DNA from: Sphingomonas aurantiaca
Lineage (GTDB): Bacteria; Pseudomonadota; Alphaproteobacteria; Sphingomonadales; Sphingomonadaceae
Length of the DNA stretch: 64,000 bases
Direction of reading: 5' to 3'
NCBI RefSeq assembly: GCF_003050705.1
Contig: NZ_QAOG01000003.1
Coordinates: 124,001-188,000, forward strand
Each line of letters opens with the position of its first letter. The first letter of the stretch is position 1. Below are positions 35,559 to 42,513 of this stretch, piece after piece. Under the pieces are notes generated by a model. It made no database searches. It was not told where the DNA came from and saw only the letters and a program-made list of their open reading frames with translations. Made by a program: the position numbers and the translations under genes.

Positions 35559-38111
35559 TTACCGGCTCACCAAAGCCTGCAAATCGATCAGCCCGCGCAG
35601 CAGCGACGTGCCGCCGGGCGACGCGATGTAGCGCGGCGTCCAGTTCGGCCGGAACTTCTCCTTGTACGCGCGCAGCCCCGCAAAGCCGTAGAATCGCTCG
35701 CCGTGACGGAACAGGAACGCCGCCACCTTGGACCAGGTCGGCGACAGCCGCCGTGCCTCGATCCCCGACAGCGGCGCCATGCCGAGCGAGAAGTGGCGAT
35801 AGCCATGCTCATGCCCCCACAGCATTAGCCGCGTGAACAGGAAGTCCATGCCCCCCTGCGGCATGTCCTCGGCATGGCGCATCAGATCGACCGACAGCTC
35901 CTGCTTGTTGGGCGTCCCCCAGACATTGGCGAACGCGACGATGCGCCCCTCGATCCGCACCACCGCGCAGTCGAACTGCGCGAGATAGCCCGGCTCGAAC
36001 CGGCCGACGCTGAAGCTCTTCTCGGCGTGATGTTTGTCCGCCAGCCACCAGTCGGAGATCGCCTGCAATTCGGGAATGATCGCGGGCATGTCGGCGGCGG
36101 GCACGACCGCGAACGCCGCGCCCGCGCGTTCGGCGACCCGGCTCGCCTTGCGGACGCTGCGCATGTCGGGCGTGTCGAGCGTGAAGCCGTCGAGCTCGAC
36201 GGTCGCCTCCTCGCCATATTTGACGAGCTTCAGCCCCATCTCGATCGCGATCGGCACGATCCTGAGGCCGATCTGGTAGAGCAGCAGGCGGCCCTGCGCG
36301 GCATCCGCGCGCGCGCGGATCGCCCAGAGCAGCTCGGACCAGGCCTCGCTCGGCCCGACCGGGTCGCCCAGCACGATCCAGCTCGCGCCCTTGACCTGGT
36401 ACATCAGGAACGCGTCGCCGCTGTCCGACACCAGGAAGCGCTTGTCGCCGGTAAAGGCGAGCATCGCATCGGTCCGGTCGGCATGCGCCAGCGCGGCGGT
36501 CGCGACGTCGTCGGGCAGCGTGTCGTGGAGGACGGGGATGGGCGCCGCCGCGAACAGCCGCCAGATCGCCGCCCCGATCAGCAGCAACCCGACCGCCAGG
36601 CTCGTCCGCAGGAAGCGCGAGGCGTTGCCGTTGGTCTCGAACTGCCACCACAGGTCGCTCGAATAGCCGACCCGGCGATAGGCGAAGAACCCGATCAGCA
36701 CCGACAAGCCGATCGCCGCGCCGACGCCGACCAGCCATTCGGGCGACAAGGGCTCGGCCGTCAGCCGCGTGCGCCGGTAGAACGCCGCGCGAGTCCATTG
36801 CAGCGCCGCGGCGGTGAGCAGCAGGATCGTCGCCTCCTCGTAATCGAGGCCCTTGGCGATCGACAGCAGCGCGCCGGCGATCAGCAGCATCCGCGCCGCC
36901 CAGAACGCGCCGTCGAGCCGGCGGTAGAGCCCGAGCGCCACGAACAGCAGCATGACGCCGACGAGGCTCGCGGCGACATGCGCCATCTCGCTGATCGGCA
37001 GCGGCAGGATCGTCGCCAGCGTATCCATGCGTCCAGGCGCGGCGGGCAGCGCGCCCGATACCAGCAGCATGGCCCCGCTCAGGAACACCAGCACGCCGAG
37101 CAGCAGCGGCGCCAGCGGCAGCGCGATCGCCAGCGGATCGGGACCGCGGCCGGGCTCCCGGTTGCGCCCCCGGTTTCTCCATTGCCGCCCCTCGTGGACC
37201 GCGATCAACACCGCGGCCAGCACCAGCGGCGCGACATAATAGATGATGCGATAGGCGAGCAGCGCCGCGAGGATCGTCGCATTGTCCTGCGGCATCGTCG
37301 CGATGATCACCGCCTCGAACACGCCGAGCCCGCCGGGCACATGGCTGATCAGCGCGACGACGATCGCGACCGCATAGCCGAGGAACAGCACCGGATAGAG
37401 CTCGGGCGAGGCGTTCGGCAGCAGCACGAACAGCGCGGCACTCGCCGCCGCAAGGTCGACCGTCGACACCAGCACGAGCGCCAGCGCCTGCCGCGCATCG
37501 GGCAGCGGCAGTCGCCAGCCGAACAGCGCGAGCGCCCCGCCGCGGCGATAGCGCAGGACGATCGCCAGCATCGCCAGCGGGATCGCGATGCCGATCGTCC
37601 GCTCGAGCAGCGGCGGCATCGTCCATTTGACGATCGGCAGCATCCCCGGATGCAGCGCCATCGACAGGCAGGCGACGGTGATCACGCCCGCCCAGAACGT
37701 CACCCCCGCAATCAGGACGACGCGTGCGACGGCGGCCTCGTCGAGCCCGGCGCGGCTATAGACGCGGTAGCGTGCGGAGCCGCCGGTCAGCATCGCGAGG
37801 CCGAGATTGTGGCTGATCGTATAGCTCGTGAACGACGCGACCGCCGCGGTGCGCCACGGCAGCGGATGACCGATCACCTTGAGCGCGATCGTGTCGTAGA
37901 AGGTGAGCGCGATATAGCTGACGATCGTCAGTGCGATCGACGCGGACAATTCGGGCCAGCCGAGCGCCGAGAAGGCGGCGCGAACCTCCGACAGGCGGAT
38001 CTCCGCGGTCAGCTTGTGGATCGCCGCGAAGCCGAGCACCGCGACGACCAGCACCGCCAGCGCGATCAGCGTCCCGCGCCGGTGCGCGACCCAGTCGCGA
38101 ATCCGCGCCAC
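35559..38111 (-). CDS. mprF: MprF/LpiA, aminoacyl-phosphatidylglycerol synthase and flippase
   Basis: Bifunctional inner-membrane protein, 850 residues from GTG 38111 (853 from TTG 38120, which overlaps the DUF2147 stop as TTGA). The first two thirds hold about 14 hydrophobic segments (flippase part, with HNLGLAMLTGGSARYRVYSR and SHVPGGLGVFEAVI). The C-terminal third is the DUF2156 transferase domain (FLVSDSGDAFLMYQ, SWIVLGDPVGP, GMDFLFTRLMLWGHEHGYRH, FYGFAGLRAYKEKF). It transfers lysine (or alanine) from charged tRNA to phosphatidylglycerol, giving resistance to cationic peptides and acid. It sits downstream of an AcvB/VirJ-like gene, as in rhizobial lpiA-acvB pairs. Confidence 0.93.
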   Translation of the reverse strand: MARIRDWVAHRRGTLIALAVLVVAVLGFAAIHKLTAEIRLSEVRAAFSALGWPELSASIALTIVSYIALTFYDTIALKVIGHPLPWRTAAVASFTSYTISHNLGLAMLTGGSARYRVYSRAGLDEAAVARVVLIAGVTFWAGVITVACLSMALHPGMLPIVKWTMPPLLERTIGIAIPLAMLAIVLRYRRGGALALFGWRLPLPDARQALALVLVSTVDLAAASAALFVLLPNASPELYPVLFLGYAVAIVVALISHVPGGLGVFEAVIIATMPQDNATILAALLAYRIIYYVAPLVLAAVLIAVHEGRQWRNRGRNREPGRGPDPLAIALPLAPLLLGVLVFLSGAMLLVSGALPAAPGRMDTLATILPLPISEMAHVAASLVGVMLLFVALGLYRRLDGAFWAARMLLIAGALLSIAKGLDYEEATILLLTAAALQWTRAAFYRRTRLTAEPLSPEWLVGVGAAIGLSVLIGFFAYRRVGYSSDLWWQFETNGNASRFLRTSLAVGLLLIGAAIWRLFAAAPIPVLHDTLPDDVATAALAHADRTDAMLAFTGDKRFLVSDSGDAFLMYQVKGASWIVLGDPVGPSEAWSELLWAIRARADAAQGRLLLYQIGLRIVPIAIEMGLKLVKYGEEATVELDGFTLDTPDMRSVRKASRVAERAGAAFAVVPAADMPAIIPELQAISDWWLADKHHAEKSFSVGRFEPGYLAQFDCAVVRIEGRIVAFANVWGTPNKQELSVDLMRHAEDMPQGGMDFLFTRLMLWGHEHGYRHFSLGMAPLSGIEARRLSPTWSKVAAFLFRHGERFYGFAGLRAYKEKFRPNWTPRYIASPGGTSLLRGLIDLQALVSR

Positions 38112-38116
38112 GTGGG

Positions 38117-38503
38117 TCAACCGCGGCGCCACGTCTGTGTCTTGCACAGGAAGCCGCCGATCAGGCACCCCTTCACCGCGATCGTGTTCGCGTCGAGCAA
38201 GGTCAGCGTCGAGCCGAAGGTGCGGCCCATGTCGGGGACGAAGATCTGGCCCGACCATGTGTTGCGCCCATGGGGACGGTATTCGCGGAGCAGCGCGGTA
38301 CCGATCAGCTTCGGGGTGCCGCCGTCGCGCGCATCGGCCTGCGCCTCGTCGTCGGCGCGCACGACCCAGCCGCACAGCTTGTCGCCGCACGCACCGGTCT
38401 TCACCGCCACGCTGTTCTTCGGATTATGCCAGACGCCTTCCACCGGCGACGCTGGAACGGCCCCCCCCGCGATCATCGCGAGCGCCAACACTGCAGGAAT
38501 CAT
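38117..38503 (-). CDS. DUF2147 exported protein
   Basis: A 128-residue protein from ATG 38503, with GAGG overlapping the upstream stop region as a ribosome-binding site. A short signal peptide (MIPAVLALAMIAGGAVPAS) is followed by GVWHNPKNSVAVKTGACGDK, LCGWVVRADDEA and KGCLIGGFLCKTQTW, the DUF2147 pattern, with four cysteines that could pair. The function is unknown. It lies between virJ and mprF (10-bp gap upstream, start/stop contact downstream), suggesting a periplasmic role linked to lysyl-phospholipid. Confidence 0.85.
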   Translation of the reverse strand: MIPAVLALAMIAGGAVPASPVEGVWHNPKNSVAVKTGACGDKLCGWVVRADDEAQADARDGGTPKLIGTALLREYRPHGRNTWSGQIFVPDMGRTFGSTLTLLDANTIAVKGCLIGGFLCKTQTWRRG

Positions 38504-38513
38504 CGGTCGATCC

Positions 38514-39227
38514 TCAATCCGCGAATACGAACCGCGAGAGCACGTCGTAGAGCGCATCCGTGTCGCGGTGAAGCGGGTGTCCGCCGGGCAGCGCGATCCG
38601 CCGCGCATTGGCTTGCGTCAGCCGCGGGCACAGGCTTTCCACCTCGTCGACGCCCTGCACGCAGAGCAGAGGTGCCCAGGTGAGCCTGCGCGCCGTCGGC
38701 ATCGCATCGGTGGTCGGTGTCCAATAATCGAACACTTCGCTCGGCGAGGCGCGAAACTGGACGGTGGTCTCGGGGACGACCAGCGCGACCCTGGCGATCT
38801 TCGCGCGCAGGTCGGCGGGCAGTCCGATGAGCCCGACATGGAGCATGTCCGCGCCGAACGACTGGCCGATCAGCACGACCCGGTCGGCATGGCCGAACCG
38901 AAGCGCGCGCTGTTCGGCGCGGGCGATCAGCCTCGCGATCTCCGCGGGCGTCCGTGTCGTGCGCAGATAGGTGAGCGTGTTGACCGCCACCACGGGGACA
39001 CCGTCGGCGGCGAACCGATGCGCGATCTGCGGTGCCATGCCGATCTTGTAGCCGAGATCGCCGGTCAGCAGCACGACGGCGAACGCGCGCCGCGGCGTGG
39101 TCGCAGACTCGAGCGCGGGAACATCGGTGAAGACCGGTCCGCCGAAATAGCCGAGCCAGCCCATGAAGGCCGTCGCGCCGAGCACGACCACGACCAGAGC
39201 GAGCAAGGATCGGCGCAACCATGTCAT
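38514..39227 (-). CDS. virJ: VirJ/AcvB-like alpha/beta hydrolase
   Basis: A 237-residue protein from ATG 39227, with an N-terminal span (LLALVVVVLGATAFMGWL) anchoring or exporting it to the periplasm. The hydrolase core shows VVLLTGDLGYK, the nucleophile elbow VLIGQSFGAD, and GGHPLHRD near the C-terminus for the catalytic His. AcvB of Agrobacterium hydrolyses lysyl-phosphatidylglycerol and is encoded with the mprF homologue lpiA. Here the same pairing occurs with a DUF2147 gene between. Only the single VirJ-size domain is present, not the longer AcvB. Confidence 0.85.
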   Translation of the reverse strand: MTWLRRSLLALVVVVLGATAFMGWLGYFGGPVFTDVPALESATTPRRAFAVVLLTGDLGYKIGMAPQIAHRFAADGVPVVAVNTLTYLRTTRTPAEIARLIARAEQRALRFGHADRVVLIGQSFGADMLHVGLIGLPADLRAKIARVALVVPETTVQFRASPSEVFDYWTPTTDAMPTARRLTWAPLLCVQGVDEVESLCPRLTQANARRIALPGGHPLHRDTDALYDVLSRFVFAD

Positions 39228-39335
39228 CCGCAACCGATTGCACGCGTCCGGATGATCGACAAATGGAGCCGGAATGACGTTTTTTTCACCCGCTCCGTTC
39301 GTCATTCGACCGGGGCGCTGTCGTTCAACCGCGCG

Positions 39336-39623
39336 TTAGTCCGGCTTGTGCGCGAGCCGTTCGTGGTGGCGGATCACCTCGTCGATGATGAAGCGCAGGA
39401 ATTTCTCCGAAAACTCGGGATCGAGCTGCGCCTGCGCCGCCAGCTGCCGCAGCCGCGCGATCTGGCGTTCCTCGCGGCCGGGGTCGGCGGGCGGCAGGTC
39501 GTGCAGCGCCTTGTGGCGGCCAACCGCCTGCGTCACCTTGAAACGCTCGGCGAGCATGTGGATCAGCGCCGCATCGATATTGTCGATGCTCTGGCGATAT
39601 CCGTTCAGCAGTTCGTCGGCCAC
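39336..39623 (-). CDS. Chorismate mutase, AroQ class
   Basis: A 95-residue all-helical chorismate mutase converting chorismate to prephenate for Phe/Tyr synthesis. It begins at GTG 39623 (AAAGG upstream), giving VADELLNGYRQSIDNIDAAL. Active-site pattern: the first Arg, LIHMLAERFKVTQAVGRHK, then DPGREERQIARLRQLA. It is a stand-alone cytoplasmic domain. It is divergent from the polyprenyl synthase gene, with 128 bp between the two starts. Confidence 0.9.
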   Translation of the reverse strand: MADELLNGYRQSIDNIDAALIHMLAERFKVTQAVGRHKALHDLPPADPGREERQIARLRQLAAQAQLDPEFSEKFLRFIIDEVIRHHERLAHKPD

Positions 39624-39751
39624 CCGCGCACCCTTTCGTTGGTTCGGAGCGCCTTTTGCGGGCGCGCGCCCTCTTGGGCAAGCGCAGAAGGGGGCCGCGA
39701 TCGGCGCCAAGGGTTGCTTTGCCGGGGCATAGGCGTCAGAGGCTCGGGGAG

Positions 39752-40780
39752 ATGAGCGCCACCGTCCACCGCCTCGAAGCCGTACGTCCCAATCCCGAGT
39801 CCCAGCCGTCGCTGGACCCGATGGTCAAGCTCGTCACCGGCGATATGGATCAGGTCAATGCCGTGATCCGCGGCCGGATGGAGTCGGAAATTCCGTTGAT
39901 CCCCGAACTCGCCGGTCATCTGATCGCTGGCGGGGGCAAGCGGATGCGGCCGATGCTGACGCTCGCGAGCGCGCAGCTGATCGGTTATGCCGGCACGCAG
40001 CATCACCTGCTCGCCGCTGCGGTCGAGTTCATCCACACCGCGACGTTGCTCCATGACGACGTCGTCGACGGGTCGGACCTGCGCCGGGGCAAGCGCACCG
40101 CCAACATCATCTGGGGCAACCCCGCCAGCGTGCTGGTCGGTGATTTCCTGTTCAGCCGCAGCTTCGAGCTGATGGTCGAGGCGGGCAGCCTGAAGGCGCT
40201 CAAGATCCTGTCCTCGACCAGCGCGGTCATCGCCGAGGGCGAGGTGAACCAGCTGTCCGCCGCACGCCGCGTCGATCTTGGCGAGGAGCGCTATCTCGAC
40301 ATCATCGGCGCGAAGACCGCCGCCTTGTTCGCGGCTGCCTGCCGGATCTCCGCGGTCGTCGCCGATCGCCCCGATGCCGAGGAGGCCGCGCTCGACGCCT
40401 ATGGCCGCAACCTCGGCATCGCGTTTCAGCTGGTCGACGATGCGATCGACTATGTCTCGGATGCGGACACGATGGGCAAGGATGCCGGCGACGATTTCCG
40501 CGAGGGCAAGATGACGCTTCCGGTCATCCTCGCTTATGCGCGCGGCTCGGCCGAGGATCGCGCCTTCTGGAAGGACGCTGTCGAAGGCCGCCGCGACAGC
40601 GACGCCGACCTGCAACACGCGATTCGCCTGATCCGCTCGACGCGTGCGATCGACGACACGTTCGCGCGGGCCCGCCATTACGGCCAGCGCGCGATCGATT
40701 CGATCGGCGGCTTCGCCAACGGCCCCGCCAAGGACGCAATGATCGAGGCGGTCGAATTCGCGGTCGCCCGCGCGTACTAA
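39752..40780 (+). CDS. Long-chain polyprenyl diphosphate synthase (ubiquinone side chain)
   Basis: Trans-prenyltransferase, 342 residues from ATG 39752. The first Asp-rich motif is HDDVVDGSDLRRG (D102, D103, D106) and the second QLVDDAIDYV (D229, D230, D233). It builds the octa- or decaprenyl tail of ubiquinone from FPP and IPP. Sphingomonads carry Q-10, so decaprenyl is likely, but chain length cannot be fixed from sequence. The product is cytoplasmic. A strong bidirectional terminator follows. Confidence 0.92.
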   Translation: MSATVHRLEAVRPNPESQPSLDPMVKLVTGDMDQVNAVIRGRMESEIPLIPELAGHLIAGGGKRMRPMLTLASAQLIGYAGTQHHLLAAAVEFIHTATLLHDDVVDGSDLRRGKRTANIIWGNPASVLVGDFLFSRSFELMVEAGSLKALKILSSTSAVIAEGEVNQLSAARRVDLGEERYLDIIGAKTAALFAAACRISAVVADRPDAEEAALDAYGRNLGIAFQLVDDAIDYVSDADTMGKDAGDDFREGKMTLPVILAYARGSAEDRAFWKDAVEGRRDSDADLQHAIRLIRSTRAIDDTFARARHYGQRAIDSIGGFANGPAKDAMIEAVEFAVARAY

Positions 40781-40821
40781 GGTAAATCCTAGCCCTGGCG
40801 GGGGAGGATCAAGCGCAGATA

Positions 40822-40862
40822 CAAAAACGGCGGCCGATCGCTCGGCCGCCGTCGTCGTTTCT
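40822..40862. terminator. Bidirectional terminator
   Basis: A perfect 11-bp stem (ACGGCGGCCGA with TCGGCCGCCGT, 40827-40837 and 40842-40852) and a 4-nt loop. An A-run lies on the left, which becomes a U-run for minus-strand transcripts, and a weaker T-rich tract lies on the right. It separates the converging polyprenyl synthase and glycine-zipper genes. Confidence 0.85.
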
Positions 40863-40877
40863 AGAACCGGTTACGGC

Positions 40878-41303
40878 TCAGCGGCACTTCACGTTGCCGC
40901 GATCGACCGAGCGGCCGAGCAGTGCGCCGCCGCCAGCACCCGCCAGCGTACCGAGCGTCCCGCCACCGATCAGGTTCGCCAGCGCGCCGCCGCCGAGCGC
41001 ACCGATCACCAGGCCGGTCGTGCCATCGTTGCGCTTGCAATAAGCGCGACCGTCATTGCCGCGATAGATGCGGTCGTTGCGGCCGAGACGACGCTCGCGG
41101 TAGTTGCCGTTCTGGTAGCTGCGCGACGGATCCCAGTTGCGGTCGTCGCCACGCCAGTTGCGATCGCCACCACGACGGTCGTCACGATCCCGGTGATCGC
41201 GGTCGCGTCGGTCGTCGTGACGCTGGGCGGTCGCCGCGGTCGGCAGCATCGCCGGGGCGGCAACTGCGACCGACATCAACGCGGCGATAAGATGCTTCTT
41301 CAT
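40878..41303 (-). CDS. Exported glycine-zipper protein with Arg/Asp-rich region
   Basis: A 141-residue protein. The signal peptide ends at TAATAQ (about residue 27). It is followed by a low-complexity stretch of D/R/H repeats (HDDRRDRDHRDRDDRRGGDR) and YRERRLGRNDRIYRG. The C-terminus is a glycine zipper, TGLVIGALGGGALANLIGGG then LGTLAGAGGGALLGRS, of the 2TM type seen in cell-envelope stress proteins. AGGAG lies 8 nt before the ATG. Likely associated with the periplasm or outer membrane; function unknown. Confidence 0.85.
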   Translation of the reverse strand: MKKHLIAALMSVAVAAPAMLPTAATAQRHDDRRDRDHRDRDDRRGGDRNWRGDDRNWDPSRSYQNGNYRERRLGRNDRIYRGNDGRAYCKRNDGTTGLVIGALGGGALANLIGGGTLGTLAGAGGGALLGRSVDRGNVKCR

Positions 41304-41354
41304 GAGATACTCTCCTGATCTGTGTCAGGGTAACCCGCACCGAGCCGGAAAAGT

Positions 41355-42347
41355 TCAAACCGTCGACGCGTCCGCCATCGAGCAGTCATGGTCGCCGCCG
41401 GTCTCGACCTGCAACGTCGCATGCCCGATCCCGAACCTGTCGTGCAGCATCGTCCTGGCATCGCTCAGGAACTGATCGCCGGGGTGGCCGCCTGGCATGA
41501 CCAGGTGCGCGGTCAGCACGGGTTCGGTGGTGCTCATCGGCCAGATGTGGAGATCGTGGATCTTCTCCACGCCGGGCAGCCCGCACAGCGCCGCATCGAC
41601 ATCGTCATACGCGATCCCGCGCGGGACGGCGGACAGCGACATCTCGACCGTTTCGCGCAGCAGGCCCCAGGTCTGCCAGAAGATGAGGATCGCGATCACG
41701 ATGCTCACCGCCGGATCGATCCAGCTGAGCCCGGTGCTCCAGATCACTATCCCCGCGATCACCACGCCTGCGGAGACGAGCGCGTCGGCCGCCATGTGCA
41801 GATACGCGCCGCGGATGTTGACGTCGCCCTTGCGCCCGCGCGCGAACATCCAGGCGGTGATCGCGTTGACCGCGATGCCGACGCCCGCAACCATTGACAC
41901 GGTCAGCCCGGCGGTGGGGGCCGGATCGGAGAAGCGCTGCGACGCCTCGAGCACGATCGCGCCGAGCGCGACCATCAACAGCAGCGCGTTGGCCAGCGCG
42001 GCGAGGATCGTCGAGCCCTTCAGCCCATAGGTGAAGCGCTTGGTCGGCGCGGTCCGCGCGAGCATCGTCCCGCCCCAGGCGACGACGAGGCCGAGCACGT
42101 CGGACAAATTATGCCCCGCGTCGGCGAGCAGCGCGACCGAGTCGATCCGCAGGCCGACAATGGCCTCCACCGCGACGAAGACGATATTGAGGCCGATGCC
42201 GATCGCGAACGCGCGGTCGAACGAGGCTGGCGCGTGGCTATGGCCGCCATGACTGTGCCCGGCATGACTTTGGTCATGGCCTTGAGAATGCTCGTGATGA
42301 TGTCCGCCCAACGCCCGCGCTCCACTGATTCGGCTGCCGCGTAGCAT
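41355..42347 (-). CDS. Cation diffusion facilitator (Zn2+/Cd2+ efflux, CzcD/ZitB type)
   Basis: A 330-residue inner-membrane metal/proton antiporter with six spans. The N-terminus is His-rich (HHHEHSQGHDQSHAGHSHGG), probably a metal sensor or buffer. The transport site is formed by DAGHNLSD in span 2 and HMAADALVSAG in span 5. The cytoplasmic C-terminal domain reads VEKIHDLHIWPMSTTEPVLT. It expels zinc and related divalent cations. No regulator is adjacent. Confidence 0.93.
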   Translation of the reverse strand: MLRGSRISGARALGGHHHEHSQGHDQSHAGHSHGGHSHAPASFDRAFAIGIGLNIVFVAVEAIVGLRIDSVALLADAGHNLSDVLGLVVAWGGTMLARTAPTKRFTYGLKGSTILAALANALLLMVALGAIVLEASQRFSDPAPTAGLTVSMVAGVGIAVNAITAWMFARGRKGDVNIRGAYLHMAADALVSAGVVIAGIVIWSTGLSWIDPAVSIVIAILIFWQTWGLLRETVEMSLSAVPRGIAYDDVDAALCGLPGVEKIHDLHIWPMSTTEPVLTAHLVMPGGHPGDQFLSDARTMLHDRFGIGHATLQVETGGDHDCSMADASTV

Positions 42348-42407
42348 CGTCGTATCATGAGATACTAGGACGCGAGATCAACGCGCTATGCATTCCCCAA
42401 CCCCTGT

Positions 42408-42493
42408 CCGTCATCCCAGCGAAAGCTGGGATCCAGAGCGGCGGATGCTGCGGTCCGTTACGCTGGATCCTGGGTCGAGCCCAGGATGACGGC
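42408..42493. repeat. Class I palindromic repeat between the CDF and mutS genes
   Basis: Arms CATCCCAGCGAAAGCTGGGATCC and GGATCCTGGGTCGAGCCCAGGATGACGG are almost the same as in the copy at 2881, with an unrelated middle. It follows the mutS stop. Confidence 0.85.
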
Positions 42494-42513
42494 GTGTCGG
42501 GGGCAGGGGGGAA

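Noticed and set aside
35874..39755. A plus-strand open frame of nearly 1300 codons opposite mprF and virJ
   Set aside because: It is rich in Arg, His, Gln and Asp, has no domain, and mirrors real genes with clear motifs on the other strand; long antisense frames are common at this GC content.
41304..41357. A possible general-stress (EcfG-type) promoter before the glycine-zipper gene
   Set aside because: GAAC and GTT occur, but the spacing (18) and the first base do not fit the GGAAC-N16/17-GTT pattern.
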